From positions 1 through 40,953 of IMG/VR virus record IMGVR_UViG_3300049734_000125: a stretch of DNA of 40,953 nt. One strand, given 5' to 3'. Below the pieces are notes generated by a model that saw nothing but the letters and a program-made list of their open reading frames with translations, was not told where the DNA came from and did not search any database. The position numbers and the translations under genes are program-made. Below are positions 5,774 through 12,601 of this stretch, in pieces (positions within the stretch are counted from its first letter, which is position 1; each line of letters begins with the position of its first letter). Source of the DNA: a virus.

Positions 5774-6659
5774 CGAGCCGGGAATTTATGAGCACTTCCC
5801 GGTCGCCGACTATTTCGCCGACCCGTGCCCGCAGCCGTCACTCACGCAATCGATCTGCAAGAAACTGATCCAGCGCTCGCCGCTGCACGCCTGGCACTGC
5901 CATCCGCGGCTCAATCCGGATTTCGTCGCCGACCACGACAAGAAATTCGACATCGGTAACGTCGCGCACCAGCTGCTGATCGGCCGCGGCAAGGATATCG
6001 AGATCATCGACGCGCCCGATTGGCGCACCAAGGCGGCGCAGAACGCCCGCGACGAGGCCATCGCCCGCGGCCTTTGCCCGGTGCTCGGCAAGCATCACCA
6101 GATCGCGCAGCGCATGGTCGCCGCCGCCCGCGAGCAGTTGGATGATCGCGCCCTCGGCCATCTGTTTCAAACCGGAATCGGCGAGGCGGTGATGGCCTGG
6201 AAAGATCCATTTTGGTGTCGATCGATGATCGATTGGCTGGCGCCGAAGCATCTCATCGTCGCCGACTACAAGACGACCTCGAGCTCGGCGGCGCCGCAGG
6301 ATCTCTCCCGCCGCATGGCCGACCACGGCTGGCACATCCAGGCCGCCATGGCCGAGCGCGGGCTGCACAATCTGGTGCCGGACAACGCCGGCCGCTGGCG
6401 GTTTCTGTTCGTCGTGCAGGAAGTCGAGCGACCCTATTGCCTCTCGGTGGCCGAGGTTAGCGAAAGCGTTCTCACCTACGGTCGCCGGTCTCTCGGACAA
6501 GCATTCGAAACATGGCGCACATGTACCAATCTCGACTTATGGCCTGCTTATCAATTGGAAATCCAATCGCCAGATTTGCCGCCTTGGGCGAGCGCAGAAT
6601 ACATCGCGCAAGATGTAGCAACCGATCGGCAAATGCTCGTCGATCTTAGAGGAGGATGA
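5757..6659 (+). CDS. PD-(D/E)XK nuclease, RecB/exonuclease VIII-like
   Basis: A 300-residue nuclease. DIGNVAHQLLIGRG (about residues 65-78) matches the helix that opens RecB-like nuclease folds, with Glu near 143. The core, SMIDWLAP near 157-163 and IVADYKTT near 167-174, gives the D...D-x-K catalytic pattern. Phage members are 5'-3' exonucleases that make 3' single strands for an annealing protein; the Sak4-like ATPase two genes on is the likely partner. The ATG at 5757 begins MPTRISEPGIYE, a typical N-terminus for this group. The stop codon overlaps an ATG (ATGA) leading into the first pentanucleotide array. Confidence 0.85.
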   Translation: MPTRISEPGIYEHFPVADYFADPCPQPSLTQSICKKLIQRSPLHAWHCHPRLNPDFVADHDKKFDIGNVAHQLLIGRGKDIEIIDAPDWRTKAAQNARDEAIARGLCPVLGKHHQIAQRMVAAAREQLDDRALGHLFQTGIGEAVMAWKDPFWCRSMIDWLAPKHLIVADYKTTSSSAAPQDLSRRMADHGWHIQAAMAERGLHNLVPDNAGRWRFLFVVQEVERPYCLSVAEVSESVLTYGRRSLGQAFETWRTCTNLDLWPAYQLEIQSPDLPPWASAEYIAQDVATDRQMLVDLRGG

Positions 6660-6680
6660 CCCCTGCCTATTTTCCAATCC

Positions 6681-7057
6681 AGCGCCACGCTCCTCAGCGC
6701 ATCGCTGCGCCTCACCACGCCACGCAACTCGGCGCCGCGCATCGCCGCGCAACGCTCCGCAGCACTGCTCACCGCTCCGCCGCACTCCGCGTCTCAGCAC
6801 TCCGCCGCTCTACGCCACGCAACGCTCGGCCCCGCACCGCATCTCGTCACACCGCGCCGCGCCTCGCATCACGTCACAGTGCACCGCCCCGCAGCTCCGC
6901 GCTTCGCACCGCTACTCGGCACTCCACCGCGCACTGCGCCGCTGCACGCCGCTCCGCCACGCGCCGCAGCTCATCGCCCCGCGACTCTCCGCATCACAAC
7001 GCTTCGCGCCACGCCGCAGCACTCCTCCGCGCAACACCTCACAACGCAACGCCAACC
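6681..7057 (+). repeat. pentanucleotide-period array 1 (unit C-G/A/T-C-N-N)
   Basis: About 375 bp that can be cut almost end to end into 5-bp units of the form CGCNN, CACNN or CTCNN, about 75 units. C is nearly fixed at unit positions 1 and 3, G is commonest at position 2, and positions 4 and 5 are free. The phase slips near 6865 and is then maintained. No unit is simply repeated in tandem, so this is a periodic grammar, not an ordinary microsatellite. It fills the gap between the nuclease gene and the next gene and ends just before that gene's AAAGGAA ribosome binding site. Several frames are open, but only because the pattern rarely makes stop codons. Function unknown. Confidence 0.9.
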
Positions 7058-7073
7058 CTGAAAGGAAATCGCC

Positions 7074-7661
7074 ATGCGTAAAGTCCGCGTTCATATCGAG
7101 AATATCCCAGGCTCGCCGTATTCGCAGAGCGCCAAGCATGATGCGCCGTTTCTCGATCGTGAATCCCATGAGGATCACGACGTCAGAACATGGCGCGAAA
7201 AATGCACCGTGAATAAATCCGGGCAGGTTTGCATCCCGGCAATGGCACTGAAACAAATGCTCGACACCACTGCGTTCAAACTAGGTTTGAAAGTCGCCGG
7301 CCGGCGCGGCGCAACCTACAAAACCTTTTTCACGTCTGGAGTCATCTGCGATGCAGACGTCCCGATCCTCAATGGCAAAGCGTTGACGAAAGCCGACGCA
7401 GAGATGACGAAGATCAACGCTAACGCCGACGGCAGACGCGGTTCTGGCAGTCGCGTGCCTCGTCGCTTTCCGCAATTCCAGAAATGGCACGGTATCGCGG
7501 AATTCACCGTCGTCGATGACGTGATCACCCAGGAAATCTTCGAAACTCACATGAAATCCGGTGGCATCATCGTCGGCATCGGCCGCTTCCGACCAGAGAA
7601 CGGCGGCATCAACGGCCGCTTCAAGGCAACCAAATTCGAATGGACGGATGTTAAACTATGA
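7074..7661 (+). CDS. unknown protein between the two pentanucleotide arrays
   Basis: A 195-residue protein with a good AAAGGAA site upstream. It is basic and beta-rich by eye. Visible segments are VHIENIPGSPYSQSAKHD, TWREKCTVNKSGQVCIPAMA, and a striking C-terminal Gly/Arg signature GIGRFRPENGG followed by GRFKATKFEW. It lies between an exonuclease and a Sak4-like ATPase, where phage recombination modules often have a single-strand binding protein. That is only an inference from position. It is the only gene in the stretch 6660-8158, with a periodic array on each side. Confidence 0.7.
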   Translation: MRKVRVHIENIPGSPYSQSAKHDAPFLDRESHEDHDVRTWREKCTVNKSGQVCIPAMALKQMLDTTAFKLGLKVAGRRGATYKTFFTSGVICDADVPILNGKALTKADAEMTKINANADGRRGSGSRVPRRFPQFQKWHGIAEFTVVDDVITQEIFETHMKSGGIIVGIGRFRPENGGINGRFKATKFEWTDVKL

Positions 7662-8146
7662 CCGCCGCATCTCCTCGCCCCGCAACACAACACACCGCAT
7701 CGCGACGCTTCGCTCCACACCACAACGCGCCGCAACGCATCTCTTCGCCGCTCTGCGCTACGCACCTCTCCGCCCACATCTCCGCGCCGCACCACGCATC
7801 GCCCCGCCACGCGCCACACCTCGACGCTTCGCAACGCCCCGCATCTCGGCACTCCGCACCACTCCACGCCGCAACGCATCGCATCGCACCGCGACACTTC
7901 ACGCCACTACGCCCCGCATCGCTGCTCTGCGCAGCACGCCGCTTCGCAGCGCACCGCCGCACTCCGCCCCGCCCCACGCCGCACCGCAGCGCTGCACAAC
8001 GCATCGCTTCACAACGCGCCGCTCCGCTCCGCACCACGTCGCATCGCTCCGCCCCTCCACGCCGCACTGTGCAACGCACCGCAGCACTCGGCGTCACGTC
8101 ACATCGCACCGCATCACATCGCGCCACACCGCAACGCAACGCATAG
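7662..8146 (+). repeat. pentanucleotide-period array 2 (same unit)
   Basis: About 480 bp, roughly 95 units, with the same C-(G/A/T)-C-N-N grammar as array 1: runs such as CGCAA-CGCAT, CACAA-CACAC, CGCTT-CGCTC. There is a phase slip near 7776. It starts directly at the stop codon of the upstream gene, again through ATGA, and stops about 12 bp before the next ATG. On the minus strand the unit reads as G-rich NNG(C/T)G. The two arrays share the rule but show no long identical stretches by eye, so they are not recent copies of one another. Confidence 0.9.
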
Positions 8147-8158
8147 GATCGAACAACC

Positions 8159-8677
8159 ATGAATAAGCTATTCGAGCTCTCGGAAGAAACCGCACAATTG
8201 GTGCGCTATTTGCAGGCCTTCGAAAAAGGCACGCTCGTCACTTACAAGGATCTGAAACAGATCCTTGCCAAGATCGAGCCGCGAAACGGCAAGTTGCGAT
8301 ATGCCAGATACATCCTCGAGCGCGACCATAATGCCGTCTGGATTGCAATCAAGCCACGCGTCGGCATTCGCCGCTTGACCGATCCGGAAATCGCGAGCCG
8401 CTTGCCGGAATGGTGGCTCAATGGCGCACGCAACAAGTTGAAGCGCGGCGGACATCAGTCGGAGATTGTCGAACTCGACGCCCTCGACATCAACGAGCAG
8501 GCACGCTTTTCGGTCGACTGCATCCAACGCGAACTTGCATTCGAGAGTCTGTCGAAGGCGACCAGGCGCAAGATGGAACGCACCGCCCGCGGAACCTCGA
8601 ATGACCTGCCCGCATTCACGGCAATCGAATGGGCGATCTCGTTGTCGCCACGCCGCAAAGGACCATCAGCCGAATGA
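8159..8677 (+). CDS. unknown protein upstream of the Sak4-like gene
   Basis: A 172-residue basic protein. The N-terminal 40 residues (ETAQLVRYLQAFEKGTLVTY then KDLKQILAKI) could form a small winged-helix-like unit. The remainder (YILERDHNAVWIAIKPRVGI; IASRLPEWWLNGARNKLKRG) has no motif I know. AGGATCG precedes the ATG. Its stop overlaps the ATPase start by ATGA, so the two are probably coupled in translation and may act together in recombination or replication. Confidence 0.65.
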   Translation: MNKLFELSEETAQLVRYLQAFEKGTLVTYKDLKQILAKIEPRNGKLRYARYILERDHNAVWIAIKPRVGIRRLTDPEIASRLPEWWLNGARNKLKRGGHQSEIVELDALDINEQARFSVDCIQRELAFESLSKATRRKMERTARGTSNDLPAFTAIEWAISLSPRRKGPSAE

Positions 8678-9693
8678 CCATCCCCGCCCGCACCTTCGTT
8701 GCCAAGCCGGCCGTCCGCGAATCCGTGCCGCTGCTCGTCGGCCTGACCGGACCATCCGGCGGCGGCAAAACTTTCTCCGCATTGCGCCTCGCCACCGGCA
8801 TGCAGGAAGTCATCGGCGGCGAAATTTTTGGGATCGACACCGAAGCGCGGCGTATGCTGCACTATGCCGACCGCTTCAAATTCCAGCACGTGAAATTCGA
8901 CGCGCCGTTCGGCTCGCTCGACTACCTCACCGCCATCCGTACCTGCGTCGAGGCCGGCGGCCGCATCATCATCGTCGACAGCATGTCGCACGAGCACGAG
9001 TCGCCCGGCGGTCTGCTCGACCTGCACGAGCGCGAGCTCGAGCGCCTGGCCGGCAACGACTACGAAAAACGCGAGCGCGTCAAAATGCTCGCCTGGCAAA
9101 AGCCGAAGGCGCACCGCCGCTTGCTGATCAACGGCCTGCTGCAATTGACGGCAAATTTCATATTCTGCTTCCGCGCAAAGGAAACGGTCCGGCCGATGAA
9201 GGTCGGCGGCAAGACTCAGATCGTGCCGCAAGGATTTCTGCCGATCGCAGGCGAGGAATTCGTTTTTGAGATGACAATCAATTGCCTGCTGCTGCCCGGC
9301 GCCGGCGGCGTGCCAACTTGGCAATCGGACGAGCCGGGAGAGCGCCGCATGATTAAACCAGCCGAGCAATTCAAAGAACTGTTCGCCGAGCGCAAACCGC
9401 TCGACGAGAGCATCGGTCGCGCGCTCGCACAATGGGCCCGCGGCGAAGTAAAGGCACCGCCGCTATCGGTCCCCGCGGCGGACCTGCCGGCGTCGGTGGA
9501 CGGTGCCACAACTGCCGACGCCGGTTTAACCGTCGAGGCTATGGCGCGCGAGGCCGCCATCCGCGGCGAGGCGATATTCAATACCTTCTACAAAGGCCGC
9601 AGCGACGCCGACAAACGCAAACTGCAGGCGATCGGCCCGGAATTGCGTCAACTCATGGAACAGGCAAAGGAAGCCACCGCGGCAAGCGAATGA
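8674..9693 (+). CDS. Sak4-like RecA-fold ATPase, putative recombinase
   Basis: A 339-residue P-loop ATPase: Walker A GPSGGGKT at residues 26-33, Walker B GRIIIVDSMSHEHE near 96-108. A central segment WQKPKAHRRLLINGLLQLTA and FCFRAKETV follow. Phage Sak4 proteins are small RecA-like annealing/strand-exchange proteins that work with an exonuclease and an SSB. The usual Sak4 length is shorter (about 200-250), and the extra C-terminal third here has low complexity (Ala/Pro-rich near 260-300). The start at 8674 is fixed by the ATGA overlap. With the PD-(D/E)XK nuclease it forms the phage's recombination pair. Confidence 0.8.
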   Translation: MTIPARTFVAKPAVRESVPLLVGLTGPSGGGKTFSALRLATGMQEVIGGEIFGIDTEARRMLHYADRFKFQHVKFDAPFGSLDYLTAIRTCVEAGGRIIIVDSMSHEHESPGGLLDLHERELERLAGNDYEKRERVKMLAWQKPKAHRRLLINGLLQLTANFIFCFRAKETVRPMKVGGKTQIVPQGFLPIAGEEFVFEMTINCLLLPGAGGVPTWQSDEPGERRMIKPAEQFKELFAERKPLDESIGRALAQWARGEVKAPPLSVPAADLPASVDGATTADAGLTVEAMAREAAIRGEAIFNTFYKGRSDADKRKLQAIGPELRQLMEQAKEATAASE

Positions 9694-9977
9694 AAAAACG
9701 CGACCTGCCCGCCGGCATGCATCCGCGCCTGCTGACACGGGCGCAGGCCGCCGCCTATTGTCAGGTTTCAGAACCGATATTCACGGCGAAGTGTCCGGTC
9801 GTGCCGGTCCGCATGGGCGAGAGCGCCCGGCTGGCACGTTGGGACAAGCACGAAATCGACCGTTGGCTCGACAGCCTTTCCGGGGCATCATGGTCCGGCG
9901 TTAACTCCTGGCTCGACCGCTTGTCCGAGGGCAGCAAGCATGGCGAGGATCCCGGTGCGCGGCCTGAAAATCTATAG
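9690..9977 (+). CDS. excisionase-like HTH protein
   Basis: A 95-residue protein with an AlpA/MerR-like helix-turn-helix: PRLLTRAQAAAYCQVSEPIF, then a wing-like VRMGESARLARWDKHEIDRW that is typical of HTH_17/excisionase proteins. Proteins of this shape usually sit directly before the integrase in rhizobial prophages and probably direct excision. It begins by ATGA overlap with the ATPase gene and overlaps the integrase start by 38 bp. Good match in position and fold; excision activity itself is inference. Confidence 0.75.
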   Translation: MKKRDLPAGMHPRLLTRAQAAAYCQVSEPIFTAKCPVVPVRMGESARLARWDKHEIDRWLDSLSGASWSGVNSWLDRLSEGSKHGEDPGARPENL

Positions 9978-10974
9978 GTCGCGCGGTCGCACCTACATCT
10001 ACCACCGGCCGAGCGGCCGGCGCATCCGCAGCACCCCAGGCACGCCGGAATTCTTCCGCGAGCTCGACGCCGTCGCAGCACAACGCAAACTGCCGCCGCG
10101 CGCCGGCACCCTGGCGGCGTTGTTCGAGGCCTACCAAGCAGGCGCAAAATTCGACACGCTCGCCCCGCGCACCCGCGCCGACTATCGCAAGGTCATCGCC
10201 TGGCTCGCCCCGATCGGTGCCCTGCCCCTCGTCGAACTCGACGCGCCGTTCGGCCGCGCGCTCATCGACAAGGCGCACAAGGCGCACGGATTCCGCTTCG
10301 CCAACTACGTCCTGGCCGTGACCTCGGCGGTGCTGACCTGGGGACGCGATTACGGTCACGTCGACACCAATCCGCTGCGCGGTCAGGTCACCAGGATCCG
10401 TCGGCCGAAACATCTGCCGCGGAAGAACCGGCCATGGACATCGGCCGAGCGCGACACCGTGCTCGCCGCGGCGCCGCTGCACTTGCGGGTGCCGCTCGCC
10501 CTGATGCGTTACGCTGGGCTACGCACCGGCGACGCGCTCACGCTGCCGCGCACGGCCTATGACGGCACCGCAATCGAGTTGCGCACGCGCAAGACCGGGC
10601 AGCTGGTATGGCTGCCGTGCCCGGCCCCGCTGCGCGCCATCCTCGACGCCGCCCGCGAGCGCAATCCGAGCGCCACCACGTTCGCAGTCAACTCCGACGG
10701 CGTTCCGTGGTCCGGCAATGGTTTCCGGTCATCGCTGGCAAAGTTTCTGGGAAGGTTGCAGGGTGAGGGACGGATCGCCGCCGGATTGTCGCCGCATGGG
10801 CTGCGGCATTCGGTGGCGGTCGACCTGCGCGAGCTCGGTTTCGACGAGCGGGCGATCGCCGATTTCCTCGGCCAGGCCGAGCTCGAGACCGCCCGCGGTT
10901 ATGCCCGCGGCGCCGATTTGCGCCGCAAAATGACGGCGATGGTGCACCGGTTGCATGGAGGGAAAAATTCGTAA
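9940..10974 (+). CDS. int: tyrosine integrase
   Basis: A 344-residue site-specific recombinase. An N-terminal arm-binding region and a SAM-like core-binding domain (about 55-150) precede the catalytic domain. Residues seen: R195 in YAGLRTGDAL, K218 in RKTGQ, H286 and R289 in HGLRHS, Y321 in ARGYARGAD. The position after LG that is usually His (LGH) is Gln here (LGQ, residues 310-312). A GAGGG precedes the ATG. It would recombine attP at about 11.43 kb with the tRNA-Gln gene of the host. A fragment matching its last 20 codons is repeated downstream. Confidence 0.95.
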   Translation: MARIPVRGLKIYRSRGRTYIYHRPSGRRIRSTPGTPEFFRELDAVAAQRKLPPRAGTLAALFEAYQAGAKFDTLAPRTRADYRKVIAWLAPIGALPLVELDAPFGRALIDKAHKAHGFRFANYVLAVTSAVLTWGRDYGHVDTNPLRGQVTRIRRPKHLPRKNRPWTSAERDTVLAAAPLHLRVPLALMRYAGLRTGDALTLPRTAYDGTAIELRTRKTGQLVWLPCPAPLRAILDAARERNPSATTFAVNSDGVPWSGNGFRSSLAKFLGRLQGEGRIAAGLSPHGLRHSVAVDLRELGFDERAIADFLGQAELETARGYARGADLRRKMTAMVHRLHGGKNS

Positions 10975-11143
10975 ACGCCCCACGGCAAAAGACTACACGC
11001 TGGAAGAATGGCTTGATCTTCTAATCGCCAGAGGAATGACCAGACGGGCAGCTAAGAAACTCATGATTAAGGAGCTCATCAGCGGAAAGCTGGTAGCTAG
11101 CTTTGACCGCGGTCCGCGGCGCCGATCTGAAAAAGGAAAATGA
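10955..11143 (+). CDS. small basic protein after the integrase
   Basis: A 62-residue ORF overlapping the integrase 3' end by 20 bp: TLEEWLDLLIARGMTRRAAK then KLMIKELISGKLVAS. It looks like a helical, basic DNA-binding or regulatory protein. By eye the region is less GC-rich than the integrase, and it lies between the integrase end and its partial copy, so it may have been inserted by recombination at that repeat. Its last residues are encoded within the copied segment. A real gene is plausible but not certain. Confidence 0.45.
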   Translation: MEGKIRKRPTAKDYTLEEWLDLLIARGMTRRAAKKLMIKELISGKLVASFDRGPRRRSEKGK

Positions 11144-11180
11144 CGGCGATGGTGCACCGGCTGCACAGAGGAAAGCAGCA
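11110..11180 (+). pseudogene. partial duplicate of the integrase 3' end
   Basis: A remnant that matches the integrase C-terminus. A 24-bp block at 11137-11160 is identical to 10927-10950 and is preceded in both places by a GGCGCCGAT-type segment. Translated in two frames it gives RGADLKK then MTAMVHRLHRGKQQ and a stop, against RGADLRRKMTAMVHRLHGGK in the intact gene. One extra base before the Met breaks the frame, and the divergence indicates a related but different integrase. It suggests a past integrase exchange next to attP. Confidence 0.75.
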
Positions 11181-11366
11181 ATGAAGAAATGCGATGAGGA
11201 TGATTGCGTCGAGGAGGCAGTCAGAAGATTTACCACGCTGTTTTCGACTTGCTCAACGAAAGGCGGTCACCGCTGGAATGTTGACCGAGGCGCATGCGAG
11301 GATTGCGGCGCGCAATGGCCGTATGGAGACCAGCATGTTAGACACTGTGGGGAAATTCCCCAATGA
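11181..11366 (+). CDS. small zinc-binding protein
   Basis: A 61-residue protein starting MKKCDEDDCVEEAV, with HRWNVDRGACEDCGAQWP: a CxxC pair plus further Cys/His residues that could bind zinc. GAGGAAA lies 7 bases before the ATG. The frame extends further upstream to 11103 through the integrase remnant, but the ribosome site favours 11181. The stop lies inside the attP region, before the tRNA fragment. Function unknown. Confidence 0.55.
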   Translation: MKKCDEDDCVEEAVRRFTTLFSTCSTKGGHRWNVDRGACEDCGAQWPYGDQHVRHCGEIPQ

Positions 11367-11541
11367 TTTCGGTGGCGAAATCGCTGCTGTTAGACAAAAT
11401 CAGCGAACGGAATCAACGTGGAAAAGCGGACTCTGACTCCGTTAATCTAGGTTCGAATCCTAGTCCCCCAGTCAATCTTTTCAATCACTTGCGCGGCAAC
11501 CGTTTCGACTGAAACCGGATTAGACAAAATAGTAGACAAAT
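11338..11541. other. attP region with arm-type repeats
   Basis: TTAGACAAAAT occurs at 11390-11400 and 11520-11530, TAGACAAAT at 11533-11541, and a shorter TTAGACAC at 11338-11345. These copies flank a tRNA-Gln 3' half at 11426-11471 on both sides. Short direct repeats around a tRNA-derived core, close to a tyrosine integrase gene, are the expected form of attP with P and P' arm sites. Core and arms are seen in the sequence; the protein contacts are inferred. Confidence 0.75.
11426..11471 (+). other. tRNA-Gln(CTG) 3' half, attP core
   Basis: An anticodon stem (GCGGA/TCCGT) with loop CTCTGAC gives anticodon CTG. A variable region and a perfect T arm, CTAGG-TTCGAAT-CCTAG, follow, then acceptor strand TCCCCCA and discriminator G. 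The 5' half (acceptor 5' strand and D arm) is missing upstream, and CCA is not encoded. G73 and the expected weak U1-A72 pair fit tRNA-Gln. On integration this piece would restore the 3' end of the interrupted host gene. Confidence 0.85.
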
Positions 11542-11564
11542 CGTTCACGGCAGAAGGAGGCGAG

Positions 11565-11816
11565 ATGCCCAAGATGATTTGCCCCGACTGTAGCTGGCGC
11601 GGTCAGGACCACGACCTGTTACGAGCCGCCAACCCATTCGATGCCAGCGAGGTTATCACCGGCTGCCCTAACTGCCATTCAGTCAACGACAAGCCATGGG
11701 CGTGTGATGAGCCGGGATGCTGGTGGGCTGCAACGTGCGGGACGCCGACAGATGACGGCTATCGCTCCACATGTAACGAGCACCGGCCACGGCAGAAGGA
11801 GGCGGCGGATGGGTGA
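11565..11816 (+). CDS. small zinc-ribbon protein
   Basis: An 83-residue protein with paired Cys motifs: CPDCSW at the N-terminus, CPNC near residue 36, then CDEPGCWW and a late Cys/His. AGAAGGAGG 6-8 bases upstream is a strong ribosome site. Several Trp next to Cys pairs suggest a zinc-ribbon that binds nucleic acid or protein. The 17-bp ribosome-site block CACGGCAGAAGGAGGCG recurs before the next gene. Function unknown. Confidence 0.65.
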   Translation: MPKMICPDCSWRGQDHDLLRAANPFDASEVITGCPNCHSVNDKPWACDEPGCWWAATCGTPTDDGYRSTCNEHRPRQKEAADG

Positions 11817-11973
11817 GGACATTGCAGATAAGATAATGAAGCGCAGTCTGGAATCTGAGGGCAAGACACCCGTTTGCCGGCGCTGCGGAAAGACACCGCA
11901 GGACATCGGCTGGTGTGGCTACTGCGGCTACAATCGAGATTACGAATTGATGCAGACAAGCACTCTGCATTAG
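11809..11973 (+). CDS. 54-residue zinc-ribbon protein
   Basis: MGEDIADKIMKRSLESEG then VCRRCGKTPQDIGWCGYCGY: two CxxC pairs 10 residues apart form a compact zinc-ribbon. The ATG at 11809 follows AGAAGGAGG and overlaps the upstream gene's stop. Likely a small regulatory or structural zinc module; I do not recognise the family. Confidence 0.6.
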   Translation: MGEDIADKIMKRSLESEGKTPVCRRCGKTPQDIGWCGYCGYNRDYELMQTSTLH

Positions 11974-11990
11974 GTTTCGATAAAGACCTG

Positions 11991-12163
11991 ATGGCCGCGC
12001 TCAAAGACGACCACGTGCGGTGGGATACATGCCCTGGGTGTGGTGGGCTCGGCGGCCCCACGAAGAGCCTGCCCCCCGGCATGACGATCCGTACTACTGC
12101 GACACCATCACATGCACCGAATGCAACGGAACGGGGTGGGTGGAGGTTGCGGAAGGTACGTGA
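11991..12163 (+). pseudogene. frameshifted DnaJ-type zinc-finger gene
   Basis: From the ATG at 11991 the frame encodes CPGCGGLGG, the first half of a DnaJ-like CxxCxGxG pair. The matching half CTECNGTGW lies further on in the -1 frame and ends at TGA 12161-12163. A run of six C at 12072-12077 lies at the switch point; restoring one C would join the halves into a protein of about 57 residues. It may be a real frameshift mutation, a sequencing error in the homopolymer, or a recoded gene. The original frame stays open to 12281 with a Trp-rich tail (WDWCWYQLSPGTW) that could also be coding. The gap 11974-12283 holds nothing else I can support. Confidence 0.5.
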
Positions 12164-12283
12164 GCCTATTTGGGATTGGTGCTGGTACCAGCTATCACCG
12201 GGGACATGGACGGTGGGCTGGCACATCGTGGGATGGGCTTGGCGGTCTGTCGATGTCACAGGCGCAAGCGGGGAGGAATGAGA

Positions 12284-12601
12284 ATGGACATCGTAGAGCG
12301 GATCAATGTGCGCTGCTTGCCTTACGGGGCCTTGGCTCTGCTGGATGAGGCCGCCGAGGAGATCAGGCGGGTTCGCATCAAATGCAATGAATGGATTGCT
12401 CGAGCTTCGGAAATGGAGGCGCAGAGAGACCGCCTGCAAGCGGAGCTGAAAGCGGCGCACGATGCTTGGTACGGACGTTGCCGAGTAATTGAGGAGAGAG
12501 ACGACGAGATCGGCCGCCTGCAAGCGGAGAACGAGCGGCTGCGGTGGCGCGACGAAGCCCGTGCCGCCTTCGCCCCGACCGCTCATCCCCGCGTTGACTG
12601 A
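12284..12601 (+). CDS. coiled-coil protein
   Basis: A 105-residue protein, mostly one long charged helix: IRRVRIKCNEWIARASEMEA, QRDRLQAELKAAHDAW, IEERDDEIGRLQAENERLRW, with regular heptads. GGGAGGA lies 6 bases before the ATG at 12284; another ATG at 12278 is too close to it. It is the last gene of the plus operon and its end overlaps the convergent membrane-protein gene by 19 bp. Role unknown. Confidence 0.6.
   Translation: MDIVERINVRCLPYGALALLDEAAEEIRRVRIKCNEWIARASEMEAQRDRLQAELKAAHDAWYGRCRVIEERDDEIGRLQAENERLRWRDEARAAFAPTAHPRVD

Noticed and set aside
6681-8146. CRISPR array
   Set aside because: There are no conserved 23-50 bp repeats with unique spacers and no cas genes; the period is 5 bp.
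6656-8166. Long Arg/His/Pro-rich ORFs across the two arrays on both strands
   Set aside because: Several frames on both strands are open at once because the C-(G/A/T)-C-N-N pattern rarely makes stop codons, so openness is not evidence of coding.
11400-11471. Complete tRNA gene
   Set aside because: The acceptor 5' strand and a proper D arm are missing; only the 3' half is present, as in attP.
12112-12348. Small ORFs in other frames between 12112 and 12348
   Set aside because: Gly/Arg-rich with no motif, and they conflict with the frameshifted zinc-finger gene and the ribosome site of the coiled-coil gene.
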